Origin: Burkholderia sp. WSM2232
Lineage (GTDB): Bacteria; Pseudomonadota; Gammaproteobacteria; Burkholderiales; Burkholderiaceae
Assembly: GCF_000472545.1 (NCBI RefSeq)
Contig: NZ_AWZV01000004.1
Span: 1 to 64,000 of the forward strand
Length of the DNA: 64,000 nucleotides
Direction: 5' to 3'
Both the position numbers and the translations under genes were made by a program. Positions 34,372 through 43,631 of the stretch are shown here, in pieces; the first letter of the stretch is position 1; the number at the start of each line of letters is the position of its first letter. The notes below the pieces were generated by a model. It was not told the DNA's origin. It ran no database searches and saw only the letters and a list, made by a program, of their open reading frames with translations.

Positions 34372-35926
34372 CCTCGGCCGCACATTTTTGCAAAGCGTCG
34401 AGCGTAGTCCGGACGCGCTCGCGCTCGTCGATGGCGAACTGCAACTGACCTATGCGCAGTGGCATCGCATGATTCTGAATGCCGCCGATGCTCTTCGCGA
34501 ACTCGGACTGCAGCGCGGCGACCGCCTGCTCGTCGTGCTGCAAAACCGCTGGGAAATGGCGACGCTGCACTGGGCGGGGCAATTCCTCGGCGTCGTGATC
34601 GTGCCGCTCAACTGGCGCGCGAAGCCGGACGAAGTCGAATACTGCGTGACGGATGCGGGCGTGAAGGCGATTGTGTACGAACCCGTTTGCGCCGATGCCG
34701 TCGTGAAAAGCGCCGCCGCGCAGCAGTTGCCGCGCATCGGTCTGGATGACGCTGCCGGCCGCACGATCAGCTTCGACTCGCTGTTAGCCGACCGTGAACG
34801 CGCGCGCAGCGCCGACACCACTCACGCCAGCGCCGACGACATTTCGCTGATCCTCTACACGTCCGGCACGACCGGCAAGCCGAAGGGCGTCCCGCGCCGC
34901 CATCGGCATGAACGCGCGGGCGCGCTCGCGCACGTTGCGCAGAACCTGTACCGGCGCGGCGAGCGCACGCTCGGGGTCATGCCGCTTTATCACACGATGG
35001 GCGTGCGCTCGCTGCTTTCAATGGCGCTCGTCGATGGCGTTTTCGTGTGCGTGCGTCGCTGGAACGCGAAACTCGCGCTCGAATCCATCGCGAAGTACCG
35101 GCTTACGTGCCTCTATCTCGTGCCGACGCTTTATCACGATCTGCTCGCGGACAGTGCGTTTGCCGGCACCGATACGTCGTCGGTCAGAAAGCTCGGCTTC
35201 GCGGGGGCACCAATGAACGATGGTTTGCTCAAGCGCCTGTCGGCAGCGTTCCAGCCGGAACTCTTCGTCAACCACTACGGTTCGTCGGAGGTCTACACGG
35301 TCAGCATCGACCAGGACGCAATGCGCAAACCTGGCAGTGCAGGGCGGGCGGGTTTGAACACGCGGCTGCGCGTCGTCAGGCTCGACGCCGTCTCGCCCGA
35401 CGACATCGCACCGGCCGGCGAGGAAGGCCAGATCATTGCGGATCTGCTCGGCGACGAAGCCTTCGAAGGCTACTGGAACCGCCCGGACGCGAACGGCAAG
35501 TCGCTGCGCGAGGGCTGGTATTTCACCGGCGACACGGGCTATTTCGACCGCGACGGCGACCTGTATGTGACCGGCCGTGTCGACGACATGATCATCAGCG
35601 GCGGCGAAAACATCTCGCCGGTGGATATCGAGTCGGTACTTTCGCTGCATCCGGCCGTCGATGAAGTCGCGGTGGCAGGCGTCAAGGACGAGCGCTGGGG
35701 GCAGCGCGTGGTCGCGTTCATCAAGCGCCGCGATCACGTGGATGCCGAGGCACTCGACGCCTGGTGCCGCCAGTCCGACCTCGTCAACTTCAAGCGCCCG
35801 CGCGATTACGTGTTCGTCGACGACATTCCGAAGTCGCCGGTCGGCAAGATTCTGCGCCGCAAGCTTTCCGCCGGCGAATACGCATCCGACGGCCACGCTC
35901 AACCTACACAGACCACAAAGGAGTAA
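34364..35926 (+). CDS. hmfD: 2-furoyl-CoA synthetase (AMP-forming acyl-CoA ligase)
   Basis: This 520-residue protein starts within hmfC (ATGCTTGA overlap). AMP-binding family motifs are intact: P-loop YTSGTTGKPKGV (from Tyr165), FVNHYGSSEVY, GWYFTGDTGYFDRDGDLYVTGRVDDMIISGGENI, and the catalytic Lys region PKSPVGKILRRK. It activates 2-furoate with ATP and CoA to furoyl-CoA, the entry step of the furoate branch. The family also includes chlorobenzoate and long-chain acyl ligases. The assignment rests on the hmfABC and hmfE neighbours. A 5-bp gap to hmfE indicates the same transcript. Confidence 0.9.
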   Translation: MLDLGRTFLQSVERSPDALALVDGELQLTYAQWHRMILNAADALRELGLQRGDRLLVVLQNRWEMATLHWAGQFLGVVIVPLNWRAKPDEVEYCVTDAGVKAIVYEPVCADAVVKSAAAQQLPRIGLDDAAGRTISFDSLLADRERARSADTTHASADDISLILYTSGTTGKPKGVPRRHRHERAGALAHVAQNLYRRGERTLGVMPLYHTMGVRSLLSMALVDGVFVCVRRWNAKLALESIAKYRLTCLYLVPTLYHDLLADSAFAGTDTSSVRKLGFAGAPMNDGLLKRLSAAFQPELFVNHYGSSEVYTVSIDQDAMRKPGSAGRAGLNTRLRVVRLDAVSPDDIAPAGEEGQIIADLLGDEAFEGYWNRPDANGKSLREGWYFTGDTGYFDRDGDLYVTGRVDDMIISGGENISPVDIESVLSLHPAVDEVAVAGVKDERWGQRVVAFIKRRDHVDAEALDAWCRQSDLVNFKRPRDYVFVDDIPKSPVGKILRRKLSAGEYASDGHAQPTQTTKE

Positions 35927-35931
35927 CCGAT

Positions 35932-36738
35932 ATGAGCGATCTGAACCATCGCGCCCAGACGCTGCTGCAAGACCTCGACGGCTTCTCGGTCGAGATCGAC
36001 GCCGAACGCGAGCGCGCCGACATCGTCCTGCACCGGCCGCCGCTCAACGTCATTTCGATGCATGCGCGCGACCAGTTGCGCACCGTCTTCGAAGCGCTGG
36101 ATGACGACGAGCGCGTGCGCGTAATCGTCGTGCGCGCGAAGGGCGAGCACTTTTCGAGCGGCGGTGACATCAAGGGCTTTCTGGAAGCATCGCCGGAGCA
36201 CGTCTCGAAGCTCGCCTGGAATATCGCGGCGCCCGCCCGTTGCTCGAAGCCGGTGATCGCGGCCAATCGCGGCTTCTGCTTTGGCGTGGGGTTCGAGTTG
36301 TCGCTCGCGTGCGATTTCCGCATTGTCACCGACACGACTTTCTATGCGCTGCCGGAGCAGAAGCTCGGGCAGATTCCCGGCTCGGGCGGCTCGGCGCGTC
36401 TTCAGGCGATGGTCGGCATCGGGCGCACCAAGGACATCGTGATGCGCTCGCGGCGCATTCCGGGCAAACAGGCGTACGAGTGGGGTATCGCGGTGGAGTG
36501 CGTGGCCGACGCGGAACTGGAAAACGCCACCAATGCACTCGTCGACGAACTGCGCGCGTTTTCGCCGCTCGCGCAGCGCACCGCGAAAAAGCTGCTGAAC
36601 GATTCCGAAGACGCGCCGCTTTCCATTGCGATCGAACTCGAAGGGCATTGCTATAGCCGGCTGCGCACCTCGGACGATTTCCGCGAAGGCGTCGAGGCGT
36701 TCCACGGGAAGCGCAAGCCGGTGTTTCGCGGAAGTTGA
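35932..36738 (+). CDS. hmfE: crotonase-fold 2-oxoglutaroyl-CoA hydrolase
   Basis: The ATG follows AAAGGAGTAACCGAT. 268 residues. Crotonase-fold motifs: LHRPPLNVISMHARDQL, the oxyanion segment HFSSGGDIKGFLEASPE, PVIAANRGFCFGVGFELSLACDFRI, and LPEQKLGQIPGSGGSARLQ. In the furoate pathway the hydroxylated furoyl-CoA tautomerises and opens to 2-oxoglutaroyl-CoA. HmfE is proposed to hydrolyse it to 2-oxoglutarate and CoA, delivering carbon to the citric acid cycle. The residue pattern around the second Glu (EQKLG) is compatible with a hydratase or hydrolase. The exact chemistry of HmfE is less certain than the other steps. Confidence 0.87.
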   Translation: MSDLNHRAQTLLQDLDGFSVEIDAERERADIVLHRPPLNVISMHARDQLRTVFEALDDDERVRVIVVRAKGEHFSSGGDIKGFLEASPEHVSKLAWNIAAPARCSKPVIAANRGFCFGVGFELSLACDFRIVTDTTFYALPEQKLGQIPGSGGSARLQAMVGIGRTKDIVMRSRRIPGKQAYEWGIAVECVADAELENATNALVDELRAFSPLAQRTAKKLLNDSEDAPLSIAIELEGHCYSRLRTSDDFREGVEAFHGKRKPVFRGS

Positions 36739-36771
36739 TAAGCACTGCCACAAGACATCAGGAGACAGGGA

Positions 36772-38538
36772 ATGGAACGCTTCGATTACGTGATCGTGGG
36801 CGGCGGATCGGCGGGATGCGTGCTCGCGCACCGGCTGTCGGCCGTGGCCTCGCTGCGCGTCGCGCTGATCGAAGCAGGCGCCGATACGCCGCCGGGCGCG
36901 GTGCCGGCCGCCATTCTCGACAGCTATCCGATGCCCGTCTTCTGCGGCGAGACTTATATCTGGCGGGACCTCAAGGCGAAAGCCACGAGGGATGCCGCAC
37001 CGCGCGTCTACGAGCAGGGCCGCGTAATGGGCGGTGGCTCGAGCATCAACGTGCAGTCGGCTAATCGCGGCTTGCCGCGTGACTACGACGAATGGGCCGC
37101 GAACGGCGCGGATGGCTGGGCATGGCGCGACGTGCTGCCCTACTTTCGCAAGCTCGAACGCGACGTCGATTTTCCGGGCGACGAACTACACGGCAGCGAC
37201 GGCCCCGTGCCGATTCGCCGCATCACGCCGAACGACTGGCCGCCGTTCTGCCATGCGTTCGCAAAGGGTCTGCGGGCGAACGGCCTCGCGCAGTTGCAGG
37301 ATCAGAACGGCGAGTTCGGCGACGGCTTCTTCCCGGGCGCGTTCTCCAATATCGACGACAAGCGTGTGTCCACGGCTATCGCCTATCTGGACGAAGCCAC
37401 GCGCAAGCGCCCGAATCTCACTGTGTATGCCAAGCTTCGGGTCGAGCGGATCGTGATGGAAGGCGTGGCGGCGCGCGGTGTGGTCGCTGTCGCGCCAGGC
37501 GGCGAGCGCGTGCGTTTCGAGGCGGGCGAAGTGGTGCTGAGCGCGGGCGCGCTGCAGTCGCCCGCGCTCCTGATGCGCGCGGGAGTCGGCGACGCGCGTG
37601 AGCTAGAGGCGCTCGGCATCGCGTGTGCGGTGGATCGGCCGGGCGTCGGACGCAACCTGCAGGATCATCCGGCGCTCACGTTCTGTCATTTTCTCGAACC
37701 GCGCTTTCGCATGCCGCTCGCGCGCCGCCGCGCCAGCATGATGGCCGCCCGTATGAGTTCGGGCGTCGCGGGCTGCGACGAGTCGGACCTGTACCTGTCG
37801 AGCGCGACACGCGCGGCATGGCACGAGCTGGGCAATCGGCTCGGTCTTTTCTTTCTCTGGTGCAACCGGCCGCACTCGCGCGGCCGCGTGCAACTTGTAT
37901 CGGCCGATAGCGCCGCGGCGCCGCGCATCGACCTGAATCTGCTCGACGACGAACGCGATCTGCAACGGCTCGCCGCCGGCGTGCGGATGCTCACGCGCGT
38001 GGTCCAGGCGTCGGGGCTCGGGCGCGATTCGCGCGATTTCTTTCCAGCGGCGTTTTCTCCGCGCGTGAAGGCATTGAGCCAGGTCAGCGAACGTAACGCG
38101 CTTTTGACGACGATGCTCGGCACGCTGCTCGACACGCCGGCGCCGCTGCGTCGTTTCCTGCTCGAGCGCTTCTTCACGCGCGGGCTGAATGTGGCCGCCC
38201 TGGTTGCCGACGATCGAGCGCTTGCCGGGTTCATCCGCGCAAACGTGTTCGGCGTGTGGCATGCGAGCGGCACGTGCCGCATGGGCGATGTGCGGGACCG
38301 CGACGCCGTCACGGATGCAGAAGGGCGCGTGCACGGTGCGAAGGGACTCCGCGTGGTCGATGCGTCGCTGATGCCGAGACTGCCATCGGCCAATACAAAC
38401 ATACCGACCATCATGATCGCCGAGAAGATCGCCGACGCGATGATCGCCGCGCGGCGCGCGAGCGCGGCAACGGGCACGTCGAGCGCGTATAGCGCTCCGG
38501 GTGCATCCGGGCCCCCGCCGCTCGCCGCCGCGCACTGA
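36772..38538 (+). CDS. hmfH: HMF/furfural-alcohol oxidoreductase, GMC flavoprotein
   Basis: This 588-residue GMC-family FAD enzyme starts after CAGGAGACAGGGA. FAD motif VGGGSAGCVLAHRLS at residues 9-23, GMC signature GRVMGGGSSINVQSANRG, second signature GALQSPALLMRAGVGD, and catalytic His497 (VWHASGTCRMG) with Asn541/Asn543 (PSANTNIPTIM). HmfH of C. basilensis oxidises the hydroxymethyl and aldehyde groups of HMF-derived acids to give 2,5-furandicarboxylate, using O2. Residues 555-588 are an Ala/Ser/Pro tail without known role. The aldehyde dehydrogenase that also acts on HMF is not in this window. Confidence 0.88.
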   Translation: MERFDYVIVGGGSAGCVLAHRLSAVASLRVALIEAGADTPPGAVPAAILDSYPMPVFCGETYIWRDLKAKATRDAAPRVYEQGRVMGGGSSINVQSANRGLPRDYDEWAANGADGWAWRDVLPYFRKLERDVDFPGDELHGSDGPVPIRRITPNDWPPFCHAFAKGLRANGLAQLQDQNGEFGDGFFPGAFSNIDDKRVSTAIAYLDEATRKRPNLTVYAKLRVERIVMEGVAARGVVAVAPGGERVRFEAGEVVLSAGALQSPALLMRAGVGDARELEALGIACAVDRPGVGRNLQDHPALTFCHFLEPRFRMPLARRRASMMAARMSSGVAGCDESDLYLSSATRAAWHELGNRLGLFFLWCNRPHSRGRVQLVSADSAAAPRIDLNLLDDERDLQRLAAGVRMLTRVVQASGLGRDSRDFFPAAFSPRVKALSQVSERNALLTTMLGTLLDTPAPLRRFLLERFFTRGLNVAALVADDRALAGFIRANVFGVWHASGTCRMGDVRDRDAVTDAEGRVHGAKGLRVVDASLMPRLPSANTNIPTIMIAEKIADAMIAARRASAATGTSSAYSAPGASGPPPLAAAH

Positions 38539-38634
38539 CGATTTTTTAACCTCGACAAGAGCACGTCAAAGACAAACGTGCCTACGACACCGGAACGATC
38601 GGAAGACGGCCCGGTGACATACAAGGAGATGCAA

Positions 38635-40011
38635 ATGTCCGTAGCAGCGCAAGAAAGTGCCGCCGCGCTTGCCGTCAATCAACGGCAAGTCATGGGTGCG
38701 GTGTTGGCCTCGTGCATGGGTTGGGCGCTCGACCTGTTCGATCTGTTCGTCCTGTTGTACGTCGCGCCCGTGGTCGGGCGTCTGTTTTTCCCATCGCAAC
38801 ACGCGATGCTTTCGCTTGCGGCCGTCTACGCGTCCTTTGCCGTGACCCTGCTGATGCGCCCGCTGGGCTCGGCGCTGTTCGGCTCCTACGCTGACCGTCA
38901 TGGCCGCAAAGGGGCGATGATCATTGCGGTCGTGGGCGTCGGCCTCTCGACGGCGGCCTTCGGCGTGCTGCCGACGGTTGCGCAGGTGGGCCTTGCCGCG
39001 CCGATCGCATTCCTGCTGCTGCGGCTTGTGCAGGGCGTGTTCGTCGGCGGCGTGGTCGCGTCCACGCATACCATCGGCACGGAATCGGTCGCGCCCAAGT
39101 ATCGCGGCGCGGTGTCGGGGCTGATCGGCGGTGGCGGCGCGGGCTTTGGCGCCTTGCTCGCGTCGCTCACGTATCTCGCGATGTCGGCGCTTTTCCCCGG
39201 CGATCTCTTCGACGTGTGGGGCTGGCGCTGCATGTTCTTTACCGGCATCCTGAGTTCGGTGCTCGGCCTCTTCGTATTCAACAGTCTCGAAGAATCGCCG
39301 CTCTGGAAGAAGCTCGCCGCCGAGAAGGCCGCTCGCGCCGCTGCCCAGCTCAAAAGCGGGAAGGTCGAAGTGGTGCGCTCGCCGATCCGCACGCTGTTTT
39401 CGCGCGATTATCGCAACGTGCTATTCGTGAACCTGCTGCTGACCATCGGCGGCGGCAGCGGCTATTACCTCACCTCGGGCTATCTGCCGACCTTCCTCAA
39501 GATCGTGAGCCACGCACCCAATGGCGCGGCCGCGGCGATCCTGATGATCTGCAGCGTGGCGGTAGTGGTCGCCTCGGTTGCGGCGGGGCATTTGAGCACC
39601 TTCATCGGACGCAAGAGCGCATTCGTGTGGCTCGGCATCATCCGGTTGATCGCGCTGCCCGCGCTCTTCTTGCTGCTGCCGGGCGCGCAGAGCATCACGA
39701 TGATCGGCGTATATGCGGTGCTGCTTTCCGCGCTTGGCAGCGCGGGTTATGCGCCGATCCTGATCTTCCTGAACGAGCGCTTTCCGACTGCGATCCGCGC
39801 GACCGGTACGGGTCTTTCGTGGAACATCGGCTTCGCCATTGGCGGAATGATGCCGACCTTCGTCTCGCTCGTCGCGAAGGACCCGAGCCAGTTGCCGTCG
39901 ACGCTCGCGATCTTCGTCGGCACGATCAGCGTGATCTTCCTGATTGGTGCGTTCGTCGTTCCGGAGACGCGCGGCAAGCTCGACAACGCCGCGGCGGGTA
40001 ATCCTTCCTGA
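38635..40011 (+). CDS. hmfT: MFS importer of furan acids/aldehydes (HmfT-type)
   Basis: The ATG at 38635 (AAGGAG 6 nt upstream) gives 458 residues with about twelve hydrophobic spans. Major facilitator features: the loop SYADRHGRKGAM after span 2, LRLVQGVFVGGVVASTHTI in span 4, and HLSTFIGRKSAFVW in the second half. It is in the metabolite:H+ symporter group. As the last gene of the operon it matches HmfT1/HmfT2, proposed to import furoate, HMF acid or related compounds across the inner membrane. Specificity cannot be read from the sequence. It ends before a GC hairpin. Confidence 0.88.
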   Translation: MSVAAQESAAALAVNQRQVMGAVLASCMGWALDLFDLFVLLYVAPVVGRLFFPSQHAMLSLAAVYASFAVTLLMRPLGSALFGSYADRHGRKGAMIIAVVGVGLSTAAFGVLPTVAQVGLAAPIAFLLLRLVQGVFVGGVVASTHTIGTESVAPKYRGAVSGLIGGGGAGFGALLASLTYLAMSALFPGDLFDVWGWRCMFFTGILSSVLGLFVFNSLEESPLWKKLAAEKAARAAAQLKSGKVEVVRSPIRTLFSRDYRNVLFVNLLLTIGGGSGYYLTSGYLPTFLKIVSHAPNGAAAAILMICSVAVVVASVAAGHLSTFIGRKSAFVWLGIIRLIALPALFLLLPGAQSITMIGVYAVLLSALGSAGYAPILIFLNERFPTAIRATGTGLSWNIGFAIGGMMPTFVSLVAKDPSQLPSTLAIFVGTISVIFLIGAFVVPETRGKLDNAAAGNPS

Positions 40012-40030
40012 AGCATGCAGGCAGAGGAGG

Positions 40031-40046
40031 GCGCGCCGAAGCGCGC
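40031..40046. terminator. GC hairpin between hmfT and the convergent LysR gene
   Basis: GCGCGC-CGAA-GCGCGC forms a tight tetraloop hairpin 20 bp past the hmfT stop. No T-run follows, so it is a weak or Rho-assisted terminator candidate. Confidence 0.45.
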
Positions 40047-40149
40047 GCGTCCGAGCATCGTCTGACAAAGGAAAGTTGATGTGGTCGTCATGAAGCATGA
40101 CTACCGCATCCGCGTTTGCGATGAGCAGGCGCGGCGCGCGGCTTTTTCA

Positions 40150-41058
40150 CTAAGCCCGCGCGCCAGTGGTTACGCGACGGATCTCCTCGGTGATGATCTC
40201 GATCAGCGCTTGCGAAGCCGGCCCGAGGGGCCGCTTCGGATGCGTGACCTGAATGATGTGCCGAACGATTGGCGGCGACACGATGGTGCGCGCCTGCAGC
40301 AGACCTTTGTCTACCTTCTCCTGCACCACGACGCGCGGCAGGATTGTCGCGATGCTGGTCTGCTCGACGAACTGCACGATGGTGCTGAGCAGATCGATCT
40401 CGAACTTCGGCTGAATGACGACGTCGGCGGCCATCAACGCGGCATCGAGCGCGCCGCGCAGACCGTTGCGGCGCGTGGGAAGCACAAACTCGATACCGGA
40501 CTGCGTGACGAGATCGATCGTCTCGGGCAGAGGCGGCCCGTGGGTGGCGCTCGTCACCAGCACCATTTCTTCCACCAGCAGCGGCTCCACGTCGAGCGTG
40601 AGCCGCCCGCGCGGCTTGTTGATGATCGCGGCATCGAGCCGGCCCGCTTCGACGGCGTCGATCAACTGCGCGCTGAAGCCGTCCGCGACGGACACCTCCA
40701 CCTGCGGAAAGAGGGCGTCGAACCGCGCGAGCGATTCGGGCAGCACGCTTTGCGCTTCGGACGACACCATTCCGAGCGACACGCGCCCCGTGACGATGAC
40801 ATCGCGCCGGCTCAGATGCTCGCGGGCATGTTCGATGTCGCGCATGATGGGCGTGTAGAGGCGGTACATGAGCCGGGCCGCTTCGGTCGGCGCCATGCCA
40901 TGCGGGCCGCGCGCGAAAAGCGTCTGCCGCACTTCGCCCTCCAGCTTCGAAATCTGCATGCTGAGCGCGGGCTGCGCGATGTTCAGCCGCTTGGCCGCGC
41001 GCGTCACGGTGCCCTCCTCGAAGAGAGCGATGAAATACTGAATCTGCTTCAATTCCAT
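40150..41058 (-). CDS. second LysR-family regulator flanking the furan cluster (HmfR-type)
   Basis: 302 residues, MELKQIQYF start, helix-turn-helix GTVTRAAKRLNIAQPALSMQ, and a substrate-binding domain that is near-parallel to the LysR protein at 26634-27575 (shared blocks include GLRGALDA/GLRGVLDS, FEIDLLSTI/FEIDVLSTI, ATILPR and IVRHII/IVRHVV). It closes the furan cluster on its far side, converging on hmfT. In C. basilensis two such regulators (HmfR1, HmfR2) serve two clusters. Here both flank one. A short inverted repeat GTTA-TCG-TAAC sits 45 bp upstream of its start (41103-41113). Confidence 0.9.
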   Translation of the reverse strand: MELKQIQYFIALFEEGTVTRAAKRLNIAQPALSMQISKLEGEVRQTLFARGPHGMAPTEAARLMYRLYTPIMRDIEHAREHLSRRDVIVTGRVSLGMVSSEAQSVLPESLARFDALFPQVEVSVADGFSAQLIDAVEAGRLDAAIINKPRGRLTLDVEPLLVEEMVLVTSATHGPPLPETIDLVTQSGIEFVLPTRRNGLRGALDAALMAADVVIQPKFEIDLLSTIVQFVEQTSIATILPRVVVQEKVDKGLLQARTIVSPPIVRHIIQVTHPKRPLGPASQALIEIITEEIRRVTTGARA

Positions 41059-41278
41059 GGGGCGGCGCTCGGGCGGAACGGATCGGCTGTCGCTTGAAAG
41101 CAGTTATCGTAACGCCCGGCGTGAATGGCAACCAGCTGTCAGGGCCTCGCGGCGTGTTGCCGGGCTTCTTCGCAGCGCTGGCTTGCAGCAGCACTTATGT
41201 ACGCGGATAGCGGCCCTGCGTCCTTTCAGCTTGACGCTTTTTCGTGGAGCGGCCTCGCGATGCAACGATCGCCGGCCG

Positions 41279-42322
41279 TCACCTGTTGCTCGCAACCGCT
41301 GCGCCGGACCGGTAGCGCAGCAACTGATCCGTGCCAGAGCCGGAGAGCCAGACTTCTCCTGGCCGGCCCATCATCTGGCGCACGTTCGCGTGTGGGTGCG
41401 GCAGCGGAAATATGTCGAAGCGTTCTGTTCGTGGGTCGAAGCGCACCAGCGCGTTGGCGCTCCATTCGCTAAGCCAGACGATGTCTTTGTCGTCAACGAA
41501 TATCGCATACGCATGAGGATCGGAGCCCGGCAATTTCCATTCGCGCCACGCATGCCTGGCCGGGTCGAATACTCCCACCTTGCCTGCATTCCACTCGCTG
41601 ATCCAGACGCGCCCTTTGGAGTCGGACCATACGCGGCGAGCTCCCTGTCGCGCTGTCGGCGGCTCGATGACTTGCGCTGTCCCGCTCACAGGATCAATGC
41701 GGCCGAGGTAGCTGCCTGCCAGCGATGCGAAGTACAAGCCGCCGTCAGGGGTGACGCAGATTCCATACGCACCCGGCCCGCGCGGCGCATTGAACACACG
41801 CATGCTGCCGCTCGCGGGGTCGAGCTCGCCATAGATTCCACTTTGCCCGGTAAACCACAGGTGCCCGCGTTTGTCGAAAACGGCCGTATTGAGGTTGGCG
41901 TTCTGTCGGTCTTTCGGTAACGGGTAGCGCGTGACTGCGAGCGTTCTCGAATCAACCCGTACGATCGCGTTCAAGCCGCTGTCGGTAATCCACGCTGCCC
42001 GATCGGGACCGACGACCACGCCGTGCGGCGAGGATCCGTCGCCGAGTGCGACCCTGTCAATCTTGCCGCTGCGCGGGTCCAGCCGCCCAACCGCGCCTTG
42101 CGCCTGGGCGGTGTACCAGACAGCGCCGTCAGGCTCCGGCGCCACATCGTGCGGCGCGCTGCCCGAGGGTACTGCGAATGAGTCGAACGAAGGGGACTCA
42201 GCCTGTACCGGACCTGTTGCCAACATCGTGACGGCAACAACCGACGCAAGACATCGAAAGAATCGGGATGCTGAAATTCCCTTCAGCGTCGCCGCAGCCG
42301 CTGCATTCGCAAGGTCGATCAC
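41279..42322 (-). CDS. exported Vgb/SMP-30-like beta-propeller
   Basis: This 347-residue protein has a signal peptide ending near TGPVQA (residue about 41). The remainder repeats a roughly 42-residue blade: SAPHDVAPEPDGAVWYTAQA, SPHGVVVGPDRAAWITDSG, NTAVFDKRGHLWFTGQSG, GAYGICVTPDGGLYFAS, ARRVWSDSKGRVWISEWNAG and HAYAIFVDDKDIVWLSEWSA. It belongs to the virginiamycin B lyase-like family. The His/Glu catalytic set of true Vgb could not be confirmed, and most chromosomal relatives are periplasmic propellers of unknown substrate. No antibiotic resistance is claimed. Isolated gene. Confidence 0.83.
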   Translation of the reverse strand: MIDLANAAAAATLKGISASRFFRCLASVVAVTMLATGPVQAESPSFDSFAVPSGSAPHDVAPEPDGAVWYTAQAQGAVGRLDPRSGKIDRVALGDGSSPHGVVVGPDRAAWITDSGLNAIVRVDSRTLAVTRYPLPKDRQNANLNTAVFDKRGHLWFTGQSGIYGELDPASGSMRVFNAPRGPGAYGICVTPDGGLYFASLAGSYLGRIDPVSGTAQVIEPPTARQGARRVWSDSKGRVWISEWNAGKVGVFDPARHAWREWKLPGSDPHAYAIFVDDKDIVWLSEWSANALVRFDPRTERFDIFPLPHPHANVRQMMGRPGEVWLSGSGTDQLLRYRSGAAVASNR

Positions 42323-42496
42323 GTCCGCCTCCGTAACGAGGAAAGACCAGAAAAGGCTTGCCCACCGATGCCAGCCTATTGTGGCACTACCCGGAAGAAT
42401 GCTCGCGTTGAGCGCAGGCGAGGCAATGTCAGTTCGGCAGAAGGCGGGGCGGCGCGTGGTCTTTGAACACCGCAGCGCAGTGCCGCGCGCTAACGC

Positions 42497-43600
42497 TCAA
42501 TGACGACGAGGGTGCTCGAGAAAAAACCGCACCATCTCTGCACTGGCGTCGGGGCCGGACGGATCGGTATAGCTTCCGCTGCGAGAGCCCCCGGCCCACG
42601 CATGAGGCGCGCCGTGGATGATCCACAGTTCGGCCTCTACGCCGGCTGCAGATGTCATGCGTCGAACCGTATGCTGGCGCGACCCGCCGTTAGCGCCCGA
42701 CGCACGAGCGGGTGTCGGCTCACCTGCGGCGAATCCGTGTACCAACGCGTTGGCGTTGACAGGATGCACGGTTGCATCTGCATCGCCGTGAAAGACGATG
42801 AGCGGGCATTGCGACGGCTGTGCGTCCAACGTGTCCGCCCGGCCGGCTTTCTGTGCTTTGGATCGGGTCTTGCCGCCGCGCATCGCCGCGAGCGCGGAGG
42901 GCAAGTCGTGCGCGCATCCGACCGGCAGGCCGGAATGGACCCCCGCTGCTGCGTACAGATCCGGATAGGCCTGCGCTACGATGGCCGCCATCGCGCCGCC
43001 GGCCGACAGACCCGCAACGAAGACGCGCTTCGGATCGACGTTGTAATTCGCGATGATTTCGCGCGTGATGCCGGCGATCAGCGACGGCTCGCCCTGGTCG
43101 CGCCGCTGATCCGTGGGTCTGAACCAGTTCCAGCATTTGGACGTGTTGGCGCCTTGCGGCTGGGTCGGATAAGCGACGATAAAGCCGTGCTTTTCGGCAA
43201 GGGCGTTCATTTGCGTGCCGGCTGCGAAATCGTCGGCGTCCTGCGTGCAGCCGTGCAGCATGACGATGAGCGGCAGGGCATCACCGCGGTAATGACTGGG
43301 CACGTAGAGCTTGTAATTGCGCTGGCCCGCCGCGTTGACATAGCGCCGCAGGCTGAAGTGCCCGCAATCCTGCACGTCCGGTTCGCTGCGCGTCGTATGG
43401 GCGCGTTGTCGCGGTTGCGGAAGATCGGCGACGCGCGGTGTCGTCGCGTGGTCGCGCCGGTCGGCATGTACGGTTTCGACGCCCATCGGCTCGCCACGCA
43501 TGGCGCGCTTGACGATCTCCGCGGCTGCGGCGGGGTCGTTGTGGCGAAAGCGGGCAAACGCCTCTTTCATCGAGTCTAGAAAGCCTTCATTGAGTTTCAT
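42497..43600 (-). CDS. PHB-depolymerase-family extracellular-type esterase
   Basis: The start at 43600 (MKLNEGFLDSMKEAFARF) is typical of the Burkholderia members. A further upstream frame is not protein-like. 367 residues. Esterase PHB-depolymerase family: Tyr/His oxyanion segment LIVMLHGCTQDADDFA, AYPTQPQ, the Trp-rich CWNWFRPTDQRRDQGEP, the lipase box GLSAGGAMAA, CPLIVFHGDADATVHP (Asp region) and the C-terminal HGAPHAWAGG (His). The N-terminal 100 residues are a charged extension without a Sec leader, so the location is uncertain. Substrate could be PHB, medium polyesters or feruloyl esters. The upstream ribbon-helix-helix regulator gene is 31 bp away. Confidence 0.87.
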   Translation of the reverse strand: MKLNEGFLDSMKEAFARFRHNDPAAAAEIVKRAMRGEPMGVETVHADRRDHATTPRVADLPQPRQRAHTTRSEPDVQDCGHFSLRRYVNAAGQRNYKLYVPSHYRGDALPLIVMLHGCTQDADDFAAGTQMNALAEKHGFIVAYPTQPQGANTSKCWNWFRPTDQRRDQGEPSLIAGITREIIANYNVDPKRVFVAGLSAGGAMAAIVAQAYPDLYAAAGVHSGLPVGCAHDLPSALAAMRGGKTRSKAQKAGRADTLDAQPSQCPLIVFHGDADATVHPVNANALVHGFAAGEPTPARASGANGGSRQHTVRRMTSAAGVEAELWIIHGAPHAWAGGSRSGSYTDPSGPDASAEMVRFFLEHPRRH

Positions 43601-43631
43601 GTTTTTTCCGTTAGCGGGAAAGGGCGGCGCG

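Noticed and set aside
41279..42322. Virginiamycin B resistance lyase
   Set aside because: Only the propeller fold and weak motif similarity are visible. The exported location argues against it and the catalytic residues were not confirmed.
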